Source: Rhynochetos jubatus
Lineage: Eukaryota > Chordata > Aves > Eurypygiformes > Rhynochetidae
Direction of reading: 5' to 3'
DNA: 64,000 nucleotides
NCBI GenBank assembly: GCA_027574665.1
Contig: CM050654.1
Coordinates: 41,483,722 to 41,547,721 of the forward strand
The position numbers were made by a program, and so were the translations under genes. The notes beneath the pieces are model-generated. The model saw nothing but the letters and a program-made list of their open reading frames with translations. It did no database searches and was not told the origin of the DNA. Shown one piece after another: positions 1-12,600 of the stretch (positions are counted from its first letter, which is position 1; every line of letters starts with the position of its first letter).

Positions 1-309
1 ACTTTTAAAGATACTTGCTACATGCAAAGCAGCGGCATAATGTGCAAGCAGTCTGCAACTGAACTGCAAGCAAACATTCTGCAATGGGCCAAAAATCACA
101 TGGCTTCCACATGAACTGCCCAGAGTATTTCTGACGCCCAGGCTGAAAACACCACTGCTTTGGAAAGGTCATCCAGATGAATTAAAATACACATAGCAGG
201 ACTGACTGCAGGCTCCTGAACGTGCATTTGAAAGGATGTTTGCACGGTCACTCACAAACAGAGCCTCACACACCTGCCATAAAGCTTTCCTACAGGCACT
301 CTCACTCAC

Positions 310-621
310 ATCACTCTGGAGGTCGTAGGCCTTCCGTGCATGGATGACGTCGTTCTGGTCAGGAAGACAGGTCCACTGGTGAAGGTAATGGCGGTAGTCA
401 ACGTCGCTGACCATAGTCTGGCACTCCTTGGCTGCCTGCACCGACATCGCGTCCACTGGGATGTGGATCTGGGCCTTGGAATCATGGTACGCCTTCCGGT
501 AAATTCGGTCGTTCTGCAGCAACATGGCGCGCGCAGCCCATGACAGTTTGGGATCCTCCTTGGCAGTTCGGCACCCGACGTAGTGGCCTTTCTGCTTCTC
601 ATGCATTTCTTTGTATTTGTA
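310..621 (-). CDS. NEB: NEB c70: 312-bp three-module exon, residues 3754-3857 (last in window)
   Basis: Modules begin [40 protein letters not shown] and [20 protein letters not shown]; ends AYDLQSD; donor GTGAGT. The second module is strongly diverged from its paralogues (RIYRKAY for REYKKAF), so it has escaped the homogenisation seen to its right. The gene continues beyond position 1. Confidence 0.94.
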
Positions 622-3600
622 CTAAGAAATACAAAAAGAAGTATTAAAAGACACAGTGAATCTGGGATGAATTTCCCATAATCTTACATTGCTACTGATC
701 ACAGATATAAATTTGTTGTGCTATGAAATATACTCATTTAGAAATTAGGAATGCTTAATGCATTCTTATTCGACAGCTTTTGTTTATTTTCGTTGTAGTT
801 TATTATTTTCTAAGATCTGCTTAATATCGTGATTTATAATTCAATGTTCCTTATGGAAACTGTGTCCCATTTTCTTCCTGCAGTGGACGTCTGTCAGCAG
901 GCTTTCAAGACGAATCTGACACAGCATGGTTTTTTATGTTGTGCAGAGCTCATTGCCTCATTCTTGTTTCTCAAGCTAACCCAAAAGAAAGGTAAAGGAA
1001 GAACGTACATCACTCGCGATATCTCTTGAGGCCTTTGCACTTTTGATGGGAATTGCATCAGCTCTCATGTCATAACCCTTCTTTTTGGCGTCTTCCCAGG
1101 CTTGTACATAAAGTTTCTACCAAAAAGAAGACAGAAAATGGTTCTTGATATTCTGAAAGATGGAATTTCTACATTACGTAATTCTTTCTTAACATTTTCA
1201 TGAATGCGTATTTTAGATTATGGTAAAAGGAATGCTTAATTTCTGAATTTCCATTATTTTAGTAAATGTTTAAGTATTCTTACATGGCTAACATTAGCTG
1301 CATTGGCCTTGGCTAACAAAATCGTTGGCGTGTCAGGCATGACGTGAATTGATGTTTTGTCTGCATCCCAGGCTTCCGTATATAAACGCTAGGAGAGAGG
1401 AAAACACATGACTTTTGTTAAGAAATATGAAACATTTAGCTTAAATAAGTTATTTTAAAATGTAACGAAATGCTCAGAAACAATCATTGAGCATTTGGAT
1501 GCAAGGGTTACAGCATAATGTGGAGTAGTTTGCTGTAGTGTTTGCTCACTACTGACTTAGCATGAGTAGCTAGATGTGCTGAAGCCTTAGGCCGCACGCA
1601 AGCTGTGTGCTTCACCTAGCTATGCTTTGAGCCAGGACAGAGTTGATTTTCTTTTTAGTAGCTGGTACAGTGATGTGTTCTGCATTTAATATGAGAATAA
1701 TGTTGACTTTCATCCTCCAGGTCTGAGATAAACTGCAGAAGCTTCACTTCCAGAGAACATAAGCTGTTTCCTCATAACTTATTCATCATGCCATACAACA
1801 TTCAGTCAACAACACATCGTCACAGCAGCTGCAGTAAAACCCTCAACATTCTGCTACATCCTATCTCATAGCATGGTCATGGCACCACCACCTCTGGACA
1901 TACCCTAACAACTTGCTGCAACATCATTCCTGCCGATTTCATGGTGTTGTCTAAGAACTGCAAAAGAATTTAGCCTGTTCTGTCAGAGCTGAGCTTTGTA
2001 CAGTGAAGTAGCATCAACAAAAGAGAAAAACCATATTAAAAAAAAAAATTTAAAAATAGGGTTTCAGCTGAGAGGGGAGGAAGAAGAAAATTCACCAAAA
2101 TTTTTAGTATTACTCTTGAAAAATATATGATTTAGGTGACTTTTCTTCTGCACATTTTTACTAAGTGTTCACTTCAGACAGAGCCCTGACAGAGCTTTTC
2201 TGTGCAAAGGCTGAATTTGGGCATTCATTTTCTCTAAGTCCACATTGAAAGTGGTTAGTACACTTTGTATTTTGTATTTTTCACCTCAGGCACCAGTTCT
2301 GTTAGATAGCAATCCCAGTGATTTTGACAAAAAACCCCGAATATCTCACCTTGTTCATTATCTCAGCATTTTGCTTGGCTAGGACCATGGCCAAAGAATC
2401 TGTCACACTAGTAAATTTAATTTGATCTGCTGGTTGACGATACTTCCTTTCACTCAGGATTTCTCCAGCTTTCTTGGCTTTCTCAACTTCCATGGAACCA
2501 ATAGGAACCCATCCAATACCTCTCAGCCATTCCAGGTCTGATTTGTAAACAGCCTGAAAAAAAAGGAAAGTTCATGATACACGTTCAGGTGTGATCAAAT
2601 ACTAATTATAAATAAACATATCCTAGTCTATATGAGCAATTTTATATATTTCTGTATAGTAACAGGATATGGTTTTGAAAACAATTGTTATTTTTGAAAA
2701 TTTAGTAAAATAGTTATTAAATAACAGAAAGAACAGAGTTGTTGAAGAACTCCCCAAATACCAGAGTTACACACAAATTACACCTCACACTAAGGATTAA
2801 GAAATATGATTAAACATAAATTTGATGTTGAGAGTGGTGAAATGTTTAATATTCAATCATGTCTGATACAAGCAAATAAAGTATATTATATGTGTTTTAA
2901 AAATTATATTGTACAAGACCCGTATATTCAATTATGTATGACAAATCTAGTGATGTACTCACATCACTCTGTAGATCATAGGCCTTCTTAGCATGGATGA
3001 CATCATTCTGGTCTGGCAGACAGATCCACTGGTGCAGATAGTGGCGGTAATCAACATCGCTCACCAACTCTTGACACTTCTTGGCCAACACAATGCCCAG
3101 CATGTCCACTGGGCTGCTGAAGTGTGTCTTCGTCTTCTCAAAGGCCTTTTTGTACTCTCTGTCACTCTGGATCTTGGCTACGTGCATCGACCACATCATC
3201 TTCGGGTCATCCTCTATGTTACGGGCCCCGATGTGGTGGCCCAGCTGCTTGCGATAGCCTTCCTTGTACTTGTACTAAAATAAAGTATAATCATATTTAC
3301 ATGGTAAAATTGTAAATTAATAAATAATGCACACAGTTTACCATAATCATTAATATTTTCTTTAGAGAAAATATGATTTAGGTCTTCCTACTGTTCTACT
3401 GATCTTCACATATAAAGGATTTTTATTACAGATCTCATTATCTCTGATTTTTTATATAACTACATCACACTTTCAATTAACTGTGTCACATATCTACTAA
3501 CAAGTTTGATATTCCACATTCTCTTTACTATTAAGATTAAAATGTACCGAATAATTTATTCTAAAAGCTTATTACAAAGTACTTGGATGAAGAGAGTCTG

Positions 3601-6600
3601 AGACTCTCTTAATACTATTAGTTTAAATATCAATCTAGATAAAAACCCAAGGAGGATAATAAACTGTTATCCTGTGTTTCTTAGCAATGTTTCCTCATCC
3701 CAGAAGCAAAACCTGCAATTGCATATTTTTTTCTTGTTTTTGTATTTAGACACCTTGAATTTCAATGACACTTCAACAGAACTATTTTTTCCTCAGGAAA
3801 AGACAACAGTTTAGAACTTTTAGGACTGATTGGCTAATACATCCATTTTGGGGAGGGATTTGAAATTACTTCCCATTTTGAATCAGGAATTGACTCTAGC
3901 ATAAACTCATACACCTTATTGATCATCCTACTTCAACATCCATGGACATCAATGGAATTATTACAGTGGACATAGACATAAACCTCATATTATCTTATTT
4001 ATTTCTGTTATATGTATCTCATGCATAAAAACACTGGCTGTCAATTTGTGCTGGTTTGGGCTGGGATAGAGTTAATTTTCTTCCGAGTCCATAGCATGGG
4101 GCTGTGTTTCGGATTTGTGCAGGAAACTGCTGATAATACTGTGGCGTTTTCGTTACTGCTGAGCAGTGCTGACACAGAATCAAGGCCTTCTCACCCCACC
4201 CCACTAGTACGCTGGGAGGGGCCTACTACACAGCCAGGACAGCTGACCCCAACTGACCAAAGGGATGCTTCAGACCACATGGCATCACACTCAGCATATA
4301 GAGCTGGGGGGAGAAGGAGGAAGGGGGTGACGTTCTGAAGCCATACAGTAGAATCACTGGATTTCTGTATTCTCTGTTCTAGAAACTTGAGGTATTACAT
4401 TAACAAACAACGGAATAAACACTCTGATTCTTTTCCACTACCAAATCCATAGAGACACGATAGAAAAACTGCTTACATCACTGGCAATCTCCCTGGATGC
4501 TCTGGCAGCTTGGATAGGAATGGCATCAAAACGCAAATCATGACCTTTCTTCTTCGATTCCTCCAAAGCTAGTCTGTACATTTTCTGTGAGAAAAACAGT
4601 CACATTTTTGTTTCAAAAAAAAAAATTACACTTCAGTTAAGCACATCTGTGTAATAAAACAAGTTAAATCCCTACACAATATTGTTGAAGTTTAGACAAC
4701 TTAAATACAGCTGAATACAGCTCGATCTTCTCTAGAAAACAAAAAAATGCAGTTTTCAAAGAACATGTGATTGTATTGTAGATGACTGGAAACTGGAAAT
4801 CATTTAGGGAAGAGAAAAGAAGGAATAATCAGAAAGTTAAATTATTTATTTTCATACCTTACTATAGAAATGATTTCACATTTATGGCAGATAATATATT
4901 ACAAAAGCCCAATTATATACCCAGGAGGTAAATTCTAGTGAAAGAACAACTCTGATTTTAGCAGTGGAGCTGGCAATTTGTGAAACTAAACAGCTCAATA
5001 ATATGATAATTTTAATTAAAAGTCAGAGAAGACAAAACTGTATTTGTCAGAAATCCTTTCATCCTCTCAGCTCTTCAGTTTCACTCACCTGACTGTAGTG
5101 TAATTGGTTTTGTTTAGCGAGCAGGATTTCTGGTGTGTCGGGCATGACATGAACCATGGTCTTATCTTTATTCCATGCTTCAGTGTATAAACGCTAAGAA
5201 AGAACACAGTAAGAGATTAATATTGCATTCCAAAACAAGGTAATATCTCATTAATCAGGTAAAACATAGAGGATACGAGGTAAAATGATAGGAAATATAG
5301 GATGGATAAATGGTTCTGTATTTAGTCAGGTAGAGATAGTGTTATTAAAAAGAGAATTTATCTGAGGAAATTTATCAGCACTTAGGAAACTGCCACATTT
5401 CTTAAGAACAACGAATAAACCAAACCATTATTACTGCTCACTGCGTAGACATGTCAAAGAAAAGATGAAAATGTAATATGCAGAATATGATGACAAAGTT
5501 GAGTCTTCCATTACATGGTCGAATCGTTTTGATAGAAATGAACACAATTAAAATTCACCATTTGAAAATACATAACCTCTGAACTTCAGCATTACTTGTC
5601 ATCGTTACATTTCTAGGCCTGTCCCCAGGGTTTAGGCAGAGATTGCTGACGTGTTACCCAATCAACTCAAGATGCACCCACCTTATTCATCGTCTCCGCA
5701 TTCTGCTTGGCTAAGAGCATCTGTAGAGAATCAGTGACGCTAGTAAACTTGATTGTGTCTGGAGGCTGACGGTATATTTTATCGCTCAAGATCTCTCCTG
5801 CTTTCTTGGCTTTTTGAAGGTCCAAGGAGTCAATTGGGACCCAACCAATGCCCCGCAACCACTCAAGGTCAGACTTGTAGCAGTTCTATTACAAAAACAA
5901 GACACAGGTTATTCCAATAACAGCAATGCCACTTACACAGTGCATCTTTTCCCAGTTAAGTAACCTCACTATCAACATTTAATTCAAATAGATTCAAAAC
6001 CCTAGAGAAAAGTCTTAGAAAAAATCCCTGCATTTCATCTCTATTAAGAGCGAAATCATTATCCAAGTTACACAGAATGCAAATGATAAATAGCCCAAAT
6101 CCTGGAATTACAGGATATCATTTAAATATCAATTAGTTAACATATTCTATTGGAGATCTGAGTTTCAATTAGCCACAAAGCTTAAAAATAACTCTTGAAA
6201 ATATGGTTCTACCACACTGGTATGTGCTGGTCTGGGTCCACCTCTGTAAAATCTCAAATACATTCCTCATGGAAAATTAAATCAAAAGAGCTCACATCAC
6301 TCTGTAGTTCATAGGCCTTCTTAGCATGGATGACATCATTCTGGTCCGGCAGACAGATCCACTGGTGCAGATAGTGGCGGTAATCAACATCGCTCACCAA
6401 CTCTTGACACTTCTTGGCCAACACAATGCCCAGCATGTCCACTGGGCTGCTGAAGTGTGTCTTTGTCTTCTCAAAGGCCTTTTTGTACTCTCTGTCACTC
6501 TGGATCTTGGCTACGTGCATCGACCACATCATCTTCGGGTCATCCTCTATGTTACGGGCCCCGATGTGGTGGCCCAGCTGCTTGCGATAGCCTTCCTTGT

Positions 6601-9600
6601 ACTTGTACTGAAATATAAATCAAATCATTATACTTCTGTATCGCCTCTAAATATCAGTTACTCATATGAAATATTTCTAATAATAAATTTTCCGAATTTC
6701 ACTATAACCTACAGTCAAAAAATTGAAACTGTCAAAGCAATTCCATGGCTAATATAACGGATTCTCACGTTAAATTTTTGAGATTCCAGTTAGAATGCTA
6801 AAGTGTTTTTTTAAAACACCCTTCACTAATATGAGTGAGAAATAATCCTCTTCTTATTAAATATATTTAATCTTTATTAAATATATTAATATGCATGCTG
6901 TTAAGATTTCATTAAAGATACAGGTTTATGAGCTATAAAATTAACACGATAGCAGCATTCTATTGTCCTTGTAACCTCTCAATATTTAATTTTTACAATT
7001 ACGTCCTTAAACCTATATAAAAATTTGCTCACAAAAATGTATTATTTGCCATTTTAACAGAAATGCCTTTTACAGAATCCAGCTGATAACTCTCAGGTTG
7101 CAGAGATGGGGTGTCACCACACAAAGAAACAAAAAAGCAGTTTCTTACGTCACTGGCAATTTGCCTGGATGCCTTGGCAGCTTGAATGGGGATAGCATCA
7201 CTTCTCAAATCATAGCCTTTCTTTTTTGCTTCTTCCATGGCCTGTTTGTAGAGTTTCTAGGTGAAGAATTAAACAAGGGGATTCATGTAAGTTCCATATA
7301 TTACATTCTGTGCAAAACAAACTGCTTGTAAGTAGAGTAGATTTAAAAACTGCGTTGATTTATTCTACCCAGCTTTTTCTAACTTTCTAAACTCAAAGTC
7401 CCAGAGCAGTAGCTGATATGAATTCATATCAAAGGAAGATCTAAGCTAAATACATTAGCTAACAATTTTTTCTTTCAACACTTTAAATAACATTACATTG
7501 CCTACAGTTTAGGAGATGAACTATTCTTCTATACAAGTGGAGTAAGGTTTTAAAGCCAACTCTTACTGATGTGAATTTATCTGCCTAAACTAACACTGAA
7601 CACTGGGATCCCTGCTCCTCAGAATTGTGTTGGAAATCACCTTTTCGGTATTTACAATGTTGGAATTAATTTTGCGCCTTCCCAAGAGTATGCATCCTGG
7701 CAGAAATGACTCCCAAAAATTCACTGGCGACACACAACTTCTCATGGAATTTGTTCTCGGTAGTGCCCGCTGTTGTGTGTATGCACTACTGTACAAATAC
7801 GCAAACGATGCTTTTAAAGTCACAATTTTGAGGATAAATATTTGGGGGTTACTTAAAGAAACCAACAGTTTCTGTATCACATCATACAATATATGAAACA
7901 TCTGTATTAGGTTTGTCAGAGAAGTGATGATCCTGCCATAAACCAGACCAGTTCCGTCTGGAGAGCTAGCACACTCACCACACTGTAGTTGTGCATGTTC
8001 TGTTTTGCCAGTGTGATTTCAGGCGTGTCAGGCATGATGTGGATCTGTGTCTTGTCTTTATCCCAGGCTTCAGTATATAAACGCTGCAGGAGAAATAACG
8101 TATGTTAAAGGGAGAGAAAAAACTGTCACTATTTGGAGATCTCCTAAAACATAACAATTACAGATCTGTATTCCAAGTGTAAATACTCCTCATTCCAAAT
8201 ACAACTAGGAGATCTTATATTCGCTCCTCTAAATACTTACTGTCCAGGTTAAGCATTACTAACTTAGAAAGAATTCTTTTAAAAAACATATATTTAGGAA
8301 GACGGCACAAAGTGCCAATCAGACATACCGAGTTCTAAACTCTAAGAACAGAGCCTGTCTGAAAGAGGAAATGGTTTTATTGACATAAATAGGACTGAGA
8401 TCAGGGCCACAGATTTAGAAAAACTTACATTTTAAGAACTATGCTGAATTGTTTAAAATACAGATATCTCAAAGACTGCCCTAAAACAATTAGTTTATTG
8501 ATTACTAGATAAAATTGATAAACTAGTAGATTTATTAGACAAATTGTTATATTAAAAGATACAGAGGAAAGTTAGGTAACACATTCCTAGACACGCAGTA
8601 CAGTACGTGGAAAGCTTCAGACCTGATAATTCCATTTAACCTGCTAACTTGGAAGGTATTATTAAATTAGCACTTGCTGAAAAGAAGTGACCTGTTACCA
8701 CAGACGTAACTTACACTTTTAAAGCCTCGCTGTGCTGAAATCTCACACAGCAACCACACATCTGTACTTCTAGGCCTGTCCCCAGGGTTTAGGCAGAGAT
8801 TGCTGACGTGTTACCCAATCAACTCAAGATGCACCCACCTTATTCATCGTCTCCGCATTCTGCTTGGCTAAGAGCATCTGTAGAGAATCAGTGACGCTAG
8901 TAAACTTGATTGTGTCTGGAGGCTGACGGTATATTTTATCGCTCAAGATCTCTCCTGCCTTCTTGGCTTTTTGAAGGTCCAAGGAGTCAATTGGGACCCA
9001 ACCAATGCCCCGCAACCACTCAAGGTCAGACTTGTAGCAGTTCTATTACAAAACACAAAGACAGCCATCTCATTCATACTGCCAGTTAAACATTTCATGT
9101 ATACCATGCCACTACTGCTTAGTTTCTGTAAGATGCCTTCTCCTCCTAGTTCAATCTGCAAACCAATCTCTGTTAGGCACCTAGATTCAGATCCCTTCTC
9201 TGACTTCAAGAGGTATTGTTCACCCAACAACATGTTGGGGAATGGACAAAGAGTAATGGGTTTAAAACAAAACCCTGAAAGTCAATATAAACTTTTCCTG
9301 CAACACTGACTCCCAACAAATGTATGGTCAACCACTAAGAACAGCAGGTCTTAATTTATAGGGTTTTTCCTCAAAGATAGAACAAAGGAATTATCTCAAT
9401 TAAAGTCATGCCACTAAAAAAAAGTGATAGTAGGCAATTTCCTCTCTATATGCGGTGAAACTGCATAGAAAGGTATTAAGATTGCCTATTATGAAGGATT
9501 ATATGCAGCTATTTCTACAATTCAGCTAATAGATTAGCTGTATATAAACCTCCATAATACTCAACCTTCCCTACACACAGGTTCATTCACTCCAGAAAAT

Positions 9601-12600
9601 CTCATGACCTTGCTTGGAACAGGTATATCAAAACACTATGTGAAAAAACACTACGAGAGAGACAGTTCAAGCAGTATGTACAGCTTATATTTCAAGGAAA
9701 TGTCATACACTTTAGAGCTCCGACGCTTATCAGTGAGTACTCACATCACTCTGTAGTTCATAGGCCTTCTTAGCATGGATAACATCATTCTGGTCCGGCA
9801 GACAGATCCACTGGTGCAGATAGTGGCGGTAATCAACATCGCTCACCAACCCTTGACATTTCTTGGCCAACACGATGCCCAGCATGTCCACTGGGCTGCT
9901 GAAGTGTGTCTTTGTCTTCTCAAAGGCCTTTTTGTACTCTCTGTCACTCTGGATCTTGGCTACGTGCATCGACCACATCATCTTCGGGTCATCCTCTATG
10001 TTACGGGCCCCGATGTGGTGGCCCAGCTGCTTGCGATAGCCTTCCTTGTACTTGAACTGTGGGGAAAAAAAATGTTCAGTGAGTTTTAGTTTAGTTTTCC
10101 TGTCCCTAGCAGTCCCCCGTGGCACAGCCTCCAGAGAACTTAGTATGTGAAACCAGAGAGGCTTCAGAGTGTCAAAGTATTCAGCTGATGAACTGCAGTG
10201 TACAGCTACAAAAGGATTCACAGAACACTATCTGCCTGATACGACGTCCACATTTTCGAAGAAACTGCCTGGCTTACAAATTAAGAGCTACTACTCGGTA
10301 ACTGAGAGTAAAAAGTCACCAAGTTATATGTGATACAAAAGGCACAAAGCTCAATAAATGTCCCCTACATCAAAAATAAGGGAGCTTCAAGCACAATAGC
10401 CAAAAAAAAGGCCTATGAAATCTACTCAGGAGACAAAAACTGAAAGTGCACAGAGAGGTAGACCTGGAAGTTTAAATAAAGACACCACATATATATATAA
10501 AAAATAAATTTTCATATTAATACCTAATAATAGTAATAAATTGTTTACTATTATACTTTTACGCAAAAAGTTGGCTTGGGCTTTGTTTGCTCCTGTCCAG
10601 CTCAGCCATGTTGCTGCAATATTAGGGCTGTGTACATCCGCAGTTCAGAGGGCAGCACACCTCCTCCAAAGCCCAGCCGGTTGCAGGAGGACATGCTTCC
10701 ACAACTCCAGGAGGGACACTGATCGGCATTACATCCATCGCTCAGCTCCTGCTGCTACTCTCTCCACACTCCCTCGCAACACTGCACACCCATAACAGGC
10801 AGGGACAGCCTCGGGCAGACCCTCCAGAGCCAACACGATGACAGACTGGCAGCACAGGAATGACAGGCACGTGCTGAGTTGCCTCCAACCAGCTAAGGCT
10901 GCAAACCCTGGGCTGCACCTGCTGCACCCGGAAACTCTCCGATCGGGCGTGCTGCCCTCCTGGGTACTTACATCACTTGCAATGTCTCTGGAAGCTTTAG
11001 CAGACTTGATGGGAATGGCATCTGCCCGCATGTCGTAGCCCTTTTTCTTCTCTTCCTCCATCGCCAGCTTGTACAGTTTCTGAAAGAAAAACAAGCATCC
11101 CCCTCAAACAACCCTTCTTCCCCCGCGGGACACAGCAGCGTGCCGGGACGGACGCTCACCCCACCTCAAACACCCACCTCACTGAAGTTCACTTTGTTCT
11201 GCTGGGCCAGCAGAATACCAGGTGTGTCCGGCATAATGTGAATGCTGGTTTTGTCCTTCTCCCAGGCTGCTATGTACGAGCGCTGAAAACACAAGTGCAA
11301 CGTGAAATAAGATCATGAAGGCACCGGGCAACAAACTCAAAGAGCAAACGGGCTCCACAGAGTGAAGCCAGGGGCCCCGGCTTTGCACTGACTCCAGAAC
11401 ACCGCTTCTTGTCCCAGAACTTGCTAACGCTTCCCCCTTTGCCACACCGCACCCACTCACTGCTCCAACCACTAAACACAGGGGCACAAGGAACACAAAT
11501 CCCTGATGCAGGGGGATGCAGTAACTCCCCTCAACGCCCAGGGCCTGCAAGGAGACAGCCCAAAGTCCTGGGAAATGCACTCATTTCCTTCAGGCTGCAA
11601 ACCCACGGAAATCTCACTTGGTTCATAATTTCAGAGTTGTGCTTGGCCAGAAGCATCGGCATCGAGTCAGGAAGGCTTGTGAATTTGATGGTGTCCGGGT
11701 GCTGCCGATATGTCTTGTCACTCAGGATGCGGCTCGCCCGCTTATTCTTCTCATCATCCAGCGAACCACTTGGGGACCAGCCAATGCCCCTCAGCCACAG
11801 AAGGTCTGACTTGTACACGTTCTGGAAGGACAGGAAAGGACACAGAGCAGCTCAGCAACCCCCTGACTCCGTGACAACAATCCTCCTGCCACAGGCACCT
11901 CTGACTCCCAAAACACATTCATCTGGGTCAACCCACCAGCCATGACAAGAGGGACTCAGGTCCCCTCACCCTCGCTCCCCGTGCCTACAACAGCACAAGC
12001 AGGGGCCCCACAAACCCTCCCAAACCTCCTTCACAGACTCCCCAGGGAAGACCTGCCCCCTTTGGCAATCTCCACCTGGCACAGGCATGGGAGGAGCCTG
12101 ACACCTCATCACCTAACACTCCTCATACCATTTGCCACTGCACACGTGGCTTGCCTCTGCCTGCTCTGGGCCCTCCAAAAGATCATACTTGACCAAGTTG
12201 CCCTTCCCCTCCACACAGAACTCCAACCACCTGCCGCAAGACTCCCCCCAGAATGCTCAGGGCAAGGCACGACTCCTCTGTGGCCGTAAAGTACGACCCC
12301 ACACAAACGTCCTCCCTGCCCTTTCACAACAGCAACTCTCAGCAAGACAGTACGGCCACAGTCCCACCGCATCAGCCAGACTCCTGCTCCCCACACACAC
12401 CTTCTCCAGCAAAGGAACAGAACTCAAGAGAGACTGCTGCTTTCACACGGCCAGTGAAGAATAACTTACATCACTCTGAAGGTCGTACACTTTCCTGGCT
12501 TGTACTACATCGTTCTGGTCCGGCAGACACGTCCACCGATGCAGAGGGTGCTTGTAATCAATGTCGCTCACCAACTCCTGGCATTTCTTGGCCAACACAA

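Larger units (their letters stand above)
622..10569 (-). other. NEB introns between c57 and c70
   Basis: AT-rich introns. The longer ones are 1389-2349 (LTR remnant), 2554-2962, 3275-4476 (partial LTR), 4585-5088, 5194-5681, 5886-6295, 6608-7148, 7257-7978, 8084-8838, 9043-9744 and the left part of 10057-10971. Apart from the LTR pieces and the duplicated 286-bp segments I recognise nothing in them. Confidence 0.8.

Noticed and set aside
1-309. Search for a further NEB exon at the left edge
   Set aside because: This is intron sequence 3' of c70; no acceptor-plus-module pattern is present before the window ends.
6221-6245. tgtgctggtctgggtcc resembling the LTR start
   Set aside because: Similarity limited to about 17 bp; too short to call.
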